Source of the DNA: a bacterium
GTDB lineage: Bacteria > Patescibacteria > Microgenomatia > UBA1400 > UBA12108
Assembly (NCBI GenBank): GCA_021788365.1
Contig: JAJYKS010000004.1
Span: forward strand, 59,499-123,498
Direction of reading: 5' to 3'
DNA length: 64,000 nucleotides
Of the stretch, positions 21,674-30,054 are shown in pieces (positions within the stretch are counted from its first letter, which is position 1; each line of letters begins with the position of its first letter). A model generated the notes under the pieces. The model did not search any database, was not told the DNA's origin, and saw nothing but the letters and a program-made list of their open reading frames with translations. A program made the position numbers and the translations under genes.

Positions 21674-24052
21674 ATGCCAATTGCGGATTTGTTGGATAAA
21701 CTAAAACCTGGTGAGAAAGCGGAGCCGGAAAAATTTCTCGCCCTAGAGCTGACAGACGACGTTGTTGCTGCAGCCACATGGCACGTCGCCGAAGAAAAAA
21801 CAGAAATCGTTTCTTTGGGTACGCCAGTAGAATGGGACAGTGAAAAAGCGACGACCGCCGACCTCGTGCAAGCAGTCGATGCAACAGTAAGTAGCGCCAT
21901 CGAGGGATTGGTAACAGAACCAGATAAGGTCATTTTTGGGGTGCCACATGGCTGGACAGACGCCGAAGGAATTGTCACGGCAAAGCGCGACATGCTCCGC
22001 AAAGTTTGTCGCGAACTGGATCTCAAGCCCCTCGGTTTCGTCGTAGTAACTGACAGCGTTTTGAGTTATCTAAAAATGCAGGAAGGAACGCCGACAACTT
22101 CCATTCTTATTCAAGTAACGGGAGGGGAGATAGTGACCCTCCTGGTACGGCTAGGCAGGATTGAAGCGACCGAGGTGGTGGGTCGAAGCGACGACGTTGT
22201 AGCCGATGTGGAAGAGGGTATTTCCCGCTTCCCCGACGTCGATAATCTACCCTCCCGCATCGTAGTTTTCAACAGCATGCATAACCTGGATGATGTCGTA
22301 CAGAACCTGATGGGCAACGACTGGAACAGCAAGTTCAAGTTTCTTCATATCCCAAAAATTGAAGCGCTCGCAAAAGACGTTGTTATCCGCAGCATCGCCC
22401 TAGCCGGGGGTCGAGAGGTCGCCAAATCGATCGGTTTTTCTGTTGCAGAAGAAAAAGAAACCTCACGAGAGCCAGGTACCACCATCCTCCCCGTGCCAAA
22501 AAAAGAGGAAAAAATAGACAAAGCTGCAGAGCAGGAAGAAGACGCAGATATACCAGCTAAAAAAGTCGCAATCCCGCACCCAGTTGCAGAAAGTGACGTC
22601 GTCCCCGTAGAGGATATGGATTCATTTGGCTTTACCGTAGGTGGACCGTCGCTCCCCGCGCCGGTCGAGGCAGCCGAGGAGATATCGCCCGTCGCAGCCA
22701 TGGATCCCGAAGACGAAATGACCCCCGACACGGCTGCCCCTACCGAGCCCAACGATAATCTTGCCACCGACAGCTCACAAGATATAGCCCATCCACATCG
22801 CTCGTTTCTCCAATTTCCCTCATTTTCCAGAGTAGCATTGCTGGTAAAGAAAATTCGTCTACCGAACCTATCTCTAGGCAGCATCCCTCGATTGCCATTT
22901 GTTGGTGTGGGCATCGCAATGCTAGTTGTTATCGCCACAGCCGGTGCAGCCATCTGGTTTCTCCCCAAAGCAAGTGTGGTGGTGACGGCTACGCCAAAAG
23001 ACCTGCCTCAGACAGCACAGATAACGCTATCGCAGTCTGGGTCGGCAGTAGATCCCACAACCAATACCATCCCAGCAACCGTCATATCTCAGCCGGAGTC
23101 TGGCAGTCAGACAATAGAAACCACAGGAAAGAAAATCGTTGGTACACCTGCCAAGGGTACGGTAACCGTATACAACAATAGTGCCCTCGCCAAAACGTTT
23201 GCCGCCGGGACAGTACTTTCCGTGGGCTCGCTCAAATATACGTTCGACTCAGCCGTCACAGTTGCTTCAGCATCTTCGTCATCGTCGACGCCAGGGGTAA
23301 CGACAATCACCGCCGGAAAGGCTAGTGGAAGTGTGACAGCCGCCACGATCGGCGACGCCAGTAATCAGCCCGCTGGCACGCAATTTACAATAGCTTCCTT
23401 TAGCAAAGATACCTATTTTGCCCAAAACGATACGGTAATAGGTGGTGGCACATCCCAAGAAGTGCAAGTTGTCGCCAAGGCCGACATGGATAGTTTGGTA
23501 AAAGCTCTAACGGACCAGTTGGTGGGAGAGGCGCAGTCATCCCTGCAATCGTCGACGGGGAATGGTGTCGGCATATATGTAGTACCCGACAGTGGCAAAG
23601 TAGATTCACAAGAATTCTCAGCCAAAGTGGGAGATCAAGCAAAAGAGTTGACTGGGACACTCTCAGTGACGCTACAAGCATTTCGCTATAGCACAACCGA
23701 CGCAGGAAAGCTGGTAGATAGCGCCATTGAAAAAAGTATCCCCGAGGGGTACGTCCGTACAACCCAGCCACCCACAGTTTCCTTTAGCGGAGCAACAGGC
23801 TCTGCTAGTTCAGGAGAAGTTGTGGCGACGGCACAAATCTCTGTCAAACTCTTGCCGAAAATAAATACAACAGCACTAGCGAGCTCACTTCGAGGTAAAT
23901 CGGCGGCGGCAGTCGAGGAAATACTAAAAACAATTCCAGGGTTCGAGAGCGCCAAAGTGCAGATTACGCCACTGTGGCTCCCGCCACGCTTCAAGCTTAT
24001 GCCACAGAATCCCCAAAATATCACCGTCTCGATAATTCCATCGTCGGTATAA
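21674..24052 (+). CDS. Membrane protein with PilM-like N-domain and baseplate-J-like outer part
   Basis: The 792-residue product has three parts. Residues 1-280 look like a PilM/FtsA-type actin-fold domain (FLALELTDDVVAAATWHV, VIFGVPHGWTDAEG, ILIQVTGGEIVTLLV). An acidic linker follows (about 280-395). One membrane span (about 410-432) leads to an outer beta-rich region of about 360 residues with IPATVISQPESGSQTIETTG and GTPAKGTVTVYNNS, a pattern often labelled baseplate J-like in Patescibacteria. It is probably a cell-surface or pilus-related protein rather than phage. The downstream sortase may act on related surface proteins. Confidence 0.78.
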   Translation: MPIADLLDKLKPGEKAEPEKFLALELTDDVVAAATWHVAEEKTEIVSLGTPVEWDSEKATTADLVQAVDATVSSAIEGLVTEPDKVIFGVPHGWTDAEGIVTAKRDMLRKVCRELDLKPLGFVVVTDSVLSYLKMQEGTPTTSILIQVTGGEIVTLLVRLGRIEATEVVGRSDDVVADVEEGISRFPDVDNLPSRIVVFNSMHNLDDVVQNLMGNDWNSKFKFLHIPKIEALAKDVVIRSIALAGGREVAKSIGFSVAEEKETSREPGTTILPVPKKEEKIDKAAEQEEDADIPAKKVAIPHPVAESDVVPVEDMDSFGFTVGGPSLPAPVEAAEEISPVAAMDPEDEMTPDTAAPTEPNDNLATDSSQDIAHPHRSFLQFPSFSRVALLVKKIRLPNLSLGSIPRLPFVGVGIAMLVVIATAGAAIWFLPKASVVVTATPKDLPQTAQITLSQSGSAVDPTTNTIPATVISQPESGSQTIETTGKKIVGTPAKGTVTVYNNSALAKTFAAGTVLSVGSLKYTFDSAVTVASASSSSSTPGVTTITAGKASGSVTAATIGDASNQPAGTQFTIASFSKDTYFAQNDTVIGGGTSQEVQVVAKADMDSLVKALTDQLVGEAQSSLQSSTGNGVGIYVVPDSGKVDSQEFSAKVGDQAKELTGTLSVTLQAFRYSTTDAGKLVDSAIEKSIPEGYVRTTQPPTVSFSGATGSASSGEVVATAQISVKLLPKINTTALASSLRGKSAAAVEEILKTIPGFESAKVQITPLWLPPRFKLMPQNPQNITVSIIPSSV

Positions 24053-24053
24053 T
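24048..24053 (+). promoter_or_regulatory. -10 box of sortase gene (leaderless)
   Basis: A perfect TATAAT overlaps the stop codon of the previous gene and ends 5 bases before ATG 24059 and 11 before ATG 24065. Confidence 0.5.
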
Positions 24054-24058
24054 GGGGG

Positions 24059-24826
24059 ATGGATATGTCATACGCATACATAAAAGCGCCACCCGGCTAT
24101 ACACTAAAACGTGCACCCTCACTCGGGAGTCGCGCACGCCTCATAGCATCCACCACACTTCTAACGCTCGGTATTGCCGCATGCACCTCGGTAGTGTACC
24201 CGATGATCGTGTATCAGATAGAATTTGCCCCACGTTTTGCCCACGCCCCGCGTGAAGCAGCAGTCACATCTGTCCCCCAGCTGGGGAGTCCGGTAGGCAA
24301 AGTTGAAGCAGCAGAAGCAGCGCCCGTCGTCGTCCCCGAAATGGTCAACACTTCACTCGACTATACCGATAGTAGTACATGGTTCACTGGTGCTCCAACA
24401 GCGGTCGACCAAGCGCCATACTTAGTGTATTCGCTATCAATACCAAAACTTGGTATCAAGGATGCGGTTGTCCGCACCGACCATACGGACCTTAAGAAAT
24501 CGCTCATACAGTATGCTGGGACAGCCATGCCCGGGGATCTAGGGAATACGGTCATTTTCGGCCACTCGGTACTGCCGCAGTTCTTTGACCCTCATAACTA
24601 CATCACGATCTTCTCAACTCTCCACACGTTGCACCCCGGGGATGACATAATTGTCGCGGCCGACGGAGCCACGTATGACTATAAAATCGCCGATATGTAC
24701 GCAGTAGAGCCAGACAACCTCTCACCTCTCGCCCAGAGTTACGACGGTCGATATTTAACACTCATTACGTGTACGCCCCCAGGAACATTCCTCAAACGTT
24801 TGATAGTTCGGGCGGTTTTACAATGA
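24059..24826 (+). CDS. Sortase family transpeptidase
   Basis: Sortases cut sorting motifs in surface proteins and join them to wall or pilin subunits. The 255-residue protein has an N-terminal membrane segment (about 22-45), a linker and a sortase barrel starting near YSLSIPKLGIKDAVV. The catalytic His is in VIFGHS (residue 169), the Cys in TLITCTPPGT (residue 238), and the Arg in LKRLIVRA. The start may be 24059 or 24065; the TATAAT spacing fits the former. It overlaps ruvX by 4 bases (ATGA). Confidence 0.92.
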   Translation: MDMSYAYIKAPPGYTLKRAPSLGSRARLIASTTLLTLGIAACTSVVYPMIVYQIEFAPRFAHAPREAAVTSVPQLGSPVGKVEAAEAAPVVVPEMVNTSLDYTDSSTWFTGAPTAVDQAPYLVYSLSIPKLGIKDAVVRTDHTDLKKSLIQYAGTAMPGDLGNTVIFGHSVLPQFFDPHNYITIFSTLHTLHPGDDIIVAADGATYDYKIADMYAVEPDNLSPLAQSYDGRYLTLITCTPPGTFLKRLIVRAVLQ

Positions 24827-25215
24827 ACGCTTTTCTTGGAGTGGACTACGGACGCAAGCACATTGGCGTGGCGGTCGCCGACGGCCCATTGGCCTCGCCG
24901 CTCGCCTCGCTCGGCATGTCGTCTGATCTGCCACTCAAGATCGCGGCGCTGGCAAAACAGCACGGAGCGGTGGGGGTAATTATCGGCATGCCGGATGGTC
25001 CGCTGAGGGCAGAAATAGAGGCATTTGCCAGGGAGCTTTCTACACACGTCTCGTGCCCCGTCGCGACCCACCCCGAGACGCTCTCCACAAAAGAGGCAAT
25101 AGCAGCACTGCGTGCAGGCGGAGCCAAACGAAAGAAATTGCAAAACGACCACGTCTACGCGGCCTGTCTCATTTTAGAGGACTATCTAGACAGCCAAGCC
25201 TCACACCTGGTGTGA
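24823..25215 (+). CDS. ruvX: Putative pre-16S rRNA nuclease / Holliday junction resolvase YqgF
   Basis: This is a 130-residue RNase H-fold protein of the YqgF/RuvX family, linked to 16S rRNA 5' processing and, by fold, to junction resolution. LGVDYGRKHIGVAVAD (residues 5-20) carries the first catalytic Asp, IIGMP(D)G and VATHPETLSTKEA follow, and KKLQNDHVYAACLILEDYL matches the C-terminal Asp helix. The ATG at 24823 overlaps the sortase stop as ATGA, implying coupling. Its stop codon lies inside a palindrome. Confidence 0.93.
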   Translation: MNAFLGVDYGRKHIGVAVADGPLASPLASLGMSSDLPLKIAALAKQHGAVGVIIGMPDGPLRAEIEAFARELSTHVSCPVATHPETLSTKEAIAALRAGGAKRKKLQNDHVYAACLILEDYLDSQASHLV

Positions 25216-25236
25216 AGGCTCCTCACACCGGGTGTG
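25202..25236. promoter_or_regulatory. Tandem palindromes CACACCNGGTGTG
   Basis: CACACC-T-GGTGTG (25202-25214) and CACACC-G-GGTGTG (25224-25236) have centres 22 bases apart, about two helical turns. The first overlaps the ruvX stop codon. No T tract follows, so a paired operator is more likely than a terminator. The gene at 25317 lies downstream. Confidence 0.6.
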
Positions 25237-25268
25237 CCACATCCTCTACAGAAGATATCTTCCTGTTG

Positions 25269-25274
25269 TATACT
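25269..25274 (+). promoter_or_regulatory. Probable -10 box of the 25317 gene
   Basis: TATACT, 42 bases before the ATG at 25317. The tandem palindromes lie about 33-67 bases upstream of it, where an activator or upstream repressor might bind. Confidence 0.4.
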
Positions 25275-25316
25275 GGAAATGTTCCTGCCTCACATTACGA
25301 CAATAGAAGGAGGGGT

Positions 25317-25514
25317 ATGTTTAAGAATGTCATCGCACCAATACAAGCGTGGTTACTGTCACGTGGCCAGTGTGTTGGGTGTGGTACTCCGCTCGAAAAG
25401 GGTGTTCATATCGCACACCCCGCGGGCGAAAAAATTACGTGTAAGTGCGGTCGCATCTTTATTTGCGAAAAAGGGACCAAAAAGTATCGCCGTGCACTCT
25501 TCAGCGAAATATAG
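25317..25514 (+). CDS. Small zinc-ribbon-like protein
   Basis: The 65-residue protein starts at 25317 after a strong AGAAGGAGG site. It has two cysteine pairs, CVGCGTPLEKG (about residues 19-29) and CKCGRIFIC (about 42-50), spaced like a small zinc ribbon, and a basic end. I do not recognise a family. mltG begins 3 bases after its stop, so the two are likely co-transcribed. Two palindromes upstream suggest regulated expression. Confidence 0.75.
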   Translation: MFKNVIAPIQAWLLSRGQCVGCGTPLEKGVHIAHPAGEKITCKCGRIFICEKGTKKYRRALFSEI

Positions 25515-25517
25515 TAT

Positions 25518-26474
25518 ATGTCCAGGATCGCTCGTCGCCACTCCCGCTCACTTGTGTTTGTAGTCGGAGTGCTCAGCCTTGCAGTTGCGGTGCTATTTGG
25601 ATGGATATTCGTGCACTCGGTGCTTCTACCAGTCATTCCAGGCGACACGACGGTAAAAAGTTTTGAGGTTACGCGCGGAGAAACCTCAGCAGAGATAGCC
25701 GCACAGCTGCAACAAGAGGGGTTGGTAAAGTCGAGCCTGGCGTTCCGTCTGTATATAAAACTCCACAATCTAGGCAGTCGCATCCAGTCAGGCGTATACC
25801 AAGTATCTCCCGGACAGAGTGTTGCACAGATCGCTGTGGGCCTAACCCACGGTATCGCCGACACAAAAGTGACCATTCCCGAAGGCTACCGCAACGAGCA
25901 AGTTGCAGAGGTAATCTCAGCAAAATTAGGACTCTCATATAAAGAGCTACTGGTGGCCATGAAGGGGCTGCAAGGGAGATTATTTCCTGACACATACTTC
26001 GTGGGCTCCGCAGCAACACCCGCCGACATCGTCGCGGAGTTCACAAAGGTATATAACGAAAAAACGGCATCCCTCAATCCCACAGAGGAAGACATAATAA
26101 TTGCTTCGCTCGTAGAGCGCGAGACTCGAGGAGACGCAGAGAAGGGGGTTGTAGCCGGCATCTTAAGGAAACGTCTCGCTGCAGGCTGGCCACTCGAATT
26201 AGACGCAACAATCCAATACGCGCTGGGACGATCCGGCAACTGGTGGCCGGATACAACACTCCTGGATCGTAAGTCACCGTCCCCCTACAACACATACTTG
26301 CACACCGGTTTGCCGCCCGCTCCGATCTGCAATCCAGGCCTAGCATCCATAGAAGCAGCTGTTCATCCAGTGAGCTCGCCCTATTGGTTTTACCTCCATG
26401 ACAAATCCGGCACCATCCACTATGCCGTAACCAACGCTGAACAATCACAGAACATCGCAACCTACATTCACTAG
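25518..26474 (+). CDS. mltG: Endolytic murein transglycosylase MltG
   Basis: MltG cuts nascent glycan strands and so sets their length during peptidoglycan synthesis. The 318-residue protein has one N-terminal membrane anchor (about residues 12-34), a LysM-like region (about 45-110) and the YceG catalytic domain, with Glu200 in SLVERET and the conserved end segments SPYNTYLHTGLPPAPICNPG and YFYLHDKSGT-like FYLHDKSG. The length is typical. It shows that the cell keeps a peptidoglycan wall. Confidence 0.95.
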   Translation: MSRIARRHSRSLVFVVGVLSLAVAVLFGWIFVHSVLLPVIPGDTTVKSFEVTRGETSAEIAAQLQQEGLVKSSLAFRLYIKLHNLGSRIQSGVYQVSPGQSVAQIAVGLTHGIADTKVTIPEGYRNEQVAEVISAKLGLSYKELLVAMKGLQGRLFPDTYFVGSAATPADIVAEFTKVYNEKTASLNPTEEDIIIASLVERETRGDAEKGVVAGILRKRLAAGWPLELDATIQYALGRSGNWWPDTTLLDRKSPSPYNTYLHTGLPPAPICNPGLASIEAAVHPVSSPYWFYLHDKSGTIHYAVTNAEQSQNIATYIH

Positions 26475-26481
26475 AACCCTC

Positions 26482-26510
26482 TTGACGGATCTAGCAGGTA
26501 GTGGTTTAAT
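26482..26510 (+). promoter_or_regulatory. Promoter of the rpoBC operon
   Basis: TTGACG (26482-26487), a 17-base spacer and TTTAAT (26505-26510). Transcription would start near 26517, giving rpoB a leader of about 80 bases. Confidence 0.75.
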
Positions 26511-26537
26511 CACCTATTGCCCGCGGTAGTGCAAACA

Positions 26538-26571
26538 GGGCGTACCGAAAAAACTTCGTACGTCCGTTTTT
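26538..26571 (+). terminator. Terminator-like hairpin in rpoB leader (possible attenuator)
   Basis: GG, CGTAC and GAA (26538-26549) can pair with TTC, GTACG and CC (26555-26565) with one bulge, and TTTTT follows at 26567-26571. It lies between the promoter and the rpoB ribosome site, so partial termination could set rpoBC output. Confidence 0.6.
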
Positions 26572-26598
26572 ATATTAGTGGCTAAAGGGGATCACTCC

Positions 26599-29500
26599 AT
26601 GACTAAGAAGAGTCGTTTGTATTGGGGGAATGACACCAAGGTTCTTCCCAAGTTAGATCTTACTTATGTTCAGCGGCAGTCCTACGAAGAATTTTTAAAG
26701 AAAGACATTCAAGAATATCTCCGCGAAGTCTCACCTATTGAAGACTTTACCGGCAAAACCTGGGAGCTATCTTTCGGCACCCACTATTTTGAAGAACCCA
26801 AAGTTACTCCCGATGTAGCCATAACCAAAGGCGTCAGCTATGACATGCCCCTCCGCGTCCACGTCAAACTCGTGAATAAAGTCACGGGTGAGGAGGTGGA
26901 ACAGGATGTCTTTTTAGGCGACATTCCCAAGATGACCGAGCGTGGTACATTTGTAATCAGCGGCATCGAGCGTGCCGTCGTCAACCAACTCGTCCGCGCC
27001 CCAGGCGTTTTCTTTGCCGGCTCCGTCGAGCCCACAACCGGCCGCCTCCTCCATACCGCCGAGCTCCGTCCCATGCGAGGGTCTTGGCTCGAGCTCTCCG
27101 TCGGCAAAAACGACGTCCTAACCGGTAAAATCGACCGCCATCGCAAATTTTATGTGACCACACTCCTCCGTGCCCTTGGCATAGAAGACGAAGAAGAGAT
27201 TAAATCTCTTTTCAAAGACGTGGACACCGACGATCATCATCAGTACATTTTTGCTACCCTCGCCAAAGATCCCAACCACACACAAGAGGAAGCGCTTCTA
27301 GATCTTTATGACAAGATTCGCCCTGGTGAACCCGCCGTTTTAGAAAACGCCAAGAATCTATTCTTCCAAAGTTTCTTTGACCCTCGTCGCTATGATCTTG
27401 CCAAAGTCGGCCGCTACAAGCTCAATAAAAAGCTCGGCCTCGAGATCGAGAACAAGCCCGAGAATCAGGTTCTCCAAAAAGCCGATCTTATCGCCATTGT
27501 AAAATACCTAATTGGCCTTCAGAACGGCGTTGGCGCCGTCGATGACATCGACCATCTTGGCAACCGCCGCGTGCGCCGCGTCGGTGAACTCTTAGGTGCG
27601 ACCGCTTTCCGTATTGGTCTGCTTCGCCTTGAGCGCTCGATCAAAGAAAAGATGTCCTTGGTCAAACCTGACGAATCGATTACTCCCGTGCAACTAATAA
27701 ACGCTCGTCCCGTGATTGCGACAATTAGCGAATTCTTCCGCCGCAACCGCCTCTCCACCATACTCGATCAGACAAACCCCCTGGCCGAAATCGATAACCT
27801 ACGCCGTTTGTCTGTTATGGGCTCCGGTGGCGTCACCCGTGAGCGTGCAAGCTTCAGTATGCGCGACATTAATGCCAGTCAGTATGGCCGCATTTGTCCA
27901 GTCCGCTCTCCGGAAGGACCGAACATTGGTCTCGTCACCTATCTTTCCCTCTATACTCGCATAAACGAGTATGGATTTCTCGAGAGTCCATATCGCAAAG
28001 TTGAGACAGTCAAGAAGGGCGGCAAAACAGTCATGAAAGTAGGGGACGAAGTTGTCTATCTCCCGCCCGACGACGAGCAAGCGTATTACATTACCCACGC
28101 AGGCGTCAAAGTTGAGGAAAATGGCGAGATAAAAGAACCCTGGGTTCCGGTCCGTTACCACGGTAACTTTATGGAAGTTCCCGTTGAAAACGTACAGTTT
28201 ATAGACGTCGTCCCCCGCCAAGTGGTCGGTACATCAGCGAGTCTTATTCCTTTTATCGCCCACGACGAAGCCAACCGTGCGCTGATGGGTACCCACATGC
28301 AATGTCAAGCAGTACCCTTGATCCGCCCAGAGGCCCCGATTGTCGGTACCGGCATGGAAGCGGCAGTTGCCGAATCCATGAACTGGGTCGTAAAAGCGCG
28401 GCACGCAGGGGTAGTCGTCTATGCCGATGCTACGCGTGTCGAGATCGAGCTTGCCAAAGATGAGGTGGCAAAAGCCAAGGCGGACGCCGAAGCAAATCCC
28501 TCCGAACACATAAAAATAGAAAAAGGCAAAGAAGTCTACACGCTGGTTAAGTTCTACCGAACTGCCGGCAGCACCTGCTACAACCAGAAACCTGTTGTCA
28601 AAGTTAGCGATAAAATCAAAGTCGGCGACATCGTTATAGACGGCCCTGCCTCCGAAGGTGGCGAGCTAGCCTTAGGTCGCAACCTAACGATAGCCTATGC
28701 TGCATTCATGGGTTTGGGATACGAAGACGCCATCATTGTTTCCGACCGCCTGGTAAAAGAAGATATTTTAACAAGTATTCACATCAATGAATACGAAGCA
28801 GCCGTCATGGACACCAAGCTCGGTGCCGAAGAGCTGACTCGTGACATCCCGAACGTCTCAGAACATGACCTGAGGAATCTAGGCGACGACGGCGTCGTCG
28901 TCGTGGGTGCCGAGGTTACCGGAAATGACATCCTCGTAGGTAAGATCGCTCCCAAGGGTGAAACTGAACTGACGGCAGAAGAGCGCTTGCTCCGTGCCAT
29001 CTTCGGTGAGAAAGCCCGCGAGGTTAGGGATACCAGTCTCCGCATGCCAAACGGCGAAAGTGGCACCGTCATCGAAGTTGCCGCTCTCGACCGCGAAGAA
29101 GGTGACGAGCTTGATCCTGGAGTCTTAAAAACAGTCAAGATCAAAGTAGCCCAGATCCGCAAAGTGACAGTCGGCGACAAACTGGCCGGCCGACACGGCA
29201 ACAAAGGTGTCATCTCTCGCATTATTCCTATTGCCGACATGCCCTACCTCGAAGATGGTACGCCGGTCGACATTATTATCTCGCCACTCTCAGTCCTAGC
29301 TCGTATGAATCTTGGTCAACTCCTTGAGGCGCACCTCGGCTTAGCAGCCAAGAAATTGGGCTATAAAGTTGCGCTCCCAGTATTCGAGCCTTTGGAAGAG
29401 AAGGTAATTGCAGCAGAGCTCGAGAAAGCTGGCCTGCCAGTCGACGGCAAAGCGAATCTCTACGACGGCCGCACAGGTCAACCCTTTGACAAGAAGACGA

Positions 29501-30054
29501 CGGTTGGTATCGGATACATTCTGAAACTAATCCACATGGTCGAGGACAAGACACACGCTCGCTCGACCGGTCCCTACTCCTTGGTCACCCAGCAGCCCTT
29601 GGGAGGCAAGGCACAAATGGGCGGACAGCGCTTGGGCGAAATGGAAGTCTGGGCTCTAGAGTCGCACCGCGCTGCGCACGTTCTACAAGAGATGCTGACA
29701 ATTAAATCAGACGATCTCGTTGGTCGCGCGAAAGCCTTTGAGGCAATTGTGAAAGGTACTCCTATCCCTGAGTCGACGGTACCGGAATCATTCAAGGTTC
29801 TCCTGAAAGAATTAAACTCGCTCGGCCTCGATGTCATTCCGATCGAACCAAACGAAGTTCTCGAGGCTGATGAAGCCGATGAGCTCGAAAAGGAGAAAGA
29901 GCAGGGAGTATCGGGAGATGATGCTGGCGCTTCGGACGACACAACCACCGTCGCGGACGACGCAGACGATACGAAAAGTACAAGTGATGATAAAGACTTA
30001 GACGAGCTCGAAGGGCCGTCGGAAGAAGAATTAAAAGAGGAAGAAACACTATGA
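26599..30054 (+). CDS. rpoB: RNA polymerase beta subunit
   Basis: RpoB forms one half of the polymerase catalytic cleft. The 1151-residue protein matches the family throughout, including RVRRVGELLGATAFRIGLLRLERSI-type fork regions, the rifampicin pocket (RLSVMGSGGVTRERA, CPVRSPEGPNIGL), the flap and the C-terminal clamp segment (GGQRLGEMEVWALESHRAAH). The ATG at 26599 follows AAAGGGG; a GTG 21 bases earlier is less likely. After the clamp it has an unusual acidic tail of about 70 residues rich in Asp, Glu and Ser. Its stop overlaps rpoC. Confidence 0.98.
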   Translation: MTKKSRLYWGNDTKVLPKLDLTYVQRQSYEEFLKKDIQEYLREVSPIEDFTGKTWELSFGTHYFEEPKVTPDVAITKGVSYDMPLRVHVKLVNKVTGEEVEQDVFLGDIPKMTERGTFVISGIERAVVNQLVRAPGVFFAGSVEPTTGRLLHTAELRPMRGSWLELSVGKNDVLTGKIDRHRKFYVTTLLRALGIEDEEEIKSLFKDVDTDDHHQYIFATLAKDPNHTQEEALLDLYDKIRPGEPAVLENAKNLFFQSFFDPRRYDLAKVGRYKLNKKLGLEIENKPENQVLQKADLIAIVKYLIGLQNGVGAVDDIDHLGNRRVRRVGELLGATAFRIGLLRLERSIKEKMSLVKPDESITPVQLINARPVIATISEFFRRNRLSTILDQTNPLAEIDNLRRLSVMGSGGVTRERASFSMRDINASQYGRICPVRSPEGPNIGLVTYLSLYTRINEYGFLESPYRKVETVKKGGKTVMKVGDEVVYLPPDDEQAYYITHAGVKVEENGEIKEPWVPVRYHGNFMEVPVENVQFIDVVPRQVVGTSASLIPFIAHDEANRALMGTHMQCQAVPLIRPEAPIVGTGMEAAVAESMNWVVKARHAGVVVYADATRVEIELAKDEVAKAKADAEANPSEHIKIEKGKEVYTLVKFYRTAGSTCYNQKPVVKVSDKIKVGDIVIDGPASEGGELALGRNLTIAYAAFMGLGYEDAIIVSDRLVKEDILTSIHINEYEAAVMDTKLGAEELTRDIPNVSEHDLRNLGDDGVVVVGAEVTGNDILVGKIAPKGETELTAEERLLRAIFGEKAREVRDTSLRMPNGESGTVIEVAALDREEGDELDPGVLKTVKIKVAQIRKVTVGDKLAGRHGNKGVISRIIPIADMPYLEDGTPVDIIISPLSVLARMNLGQLLEAHLGLAAKKLGYKVALPVFEPLEEKVIAAELEKAGLPVDGKANLYDGRTGQPFDKKTTVGIGYILKLIHMVEDKTHARSTGPYSLVTQQPLGGKAQMGGQRLGEMEVWALESHRAAHVLQEMLTIKSDDLVGRAKAFEAIVKGTPIPESTVPESFKVLLKELNSLGLDVIPIEPNEVLEADEADELEKEKEQGVSGDDAGASDDTTTVADDADDTKSTSDDKDLDELEGPSEEELKEEETL

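Noticed and set aside
22980..24052. Prophage or contractile tail cluster suggested by baseplate-J-like sequence
   Set aside because: No other tail, capsid, terminase or integrase gene lies near, and the protein has a PilM-like domain and a membrane span. A host surface protein fits better.
28880..28915. 17-base palindrome CGACGACG-G-CGTCGTCG in rpoB
   Set aside because: It comes from runs of Asp and Val codons (GAC, GTC) and is low in complexity, so chance explains it.
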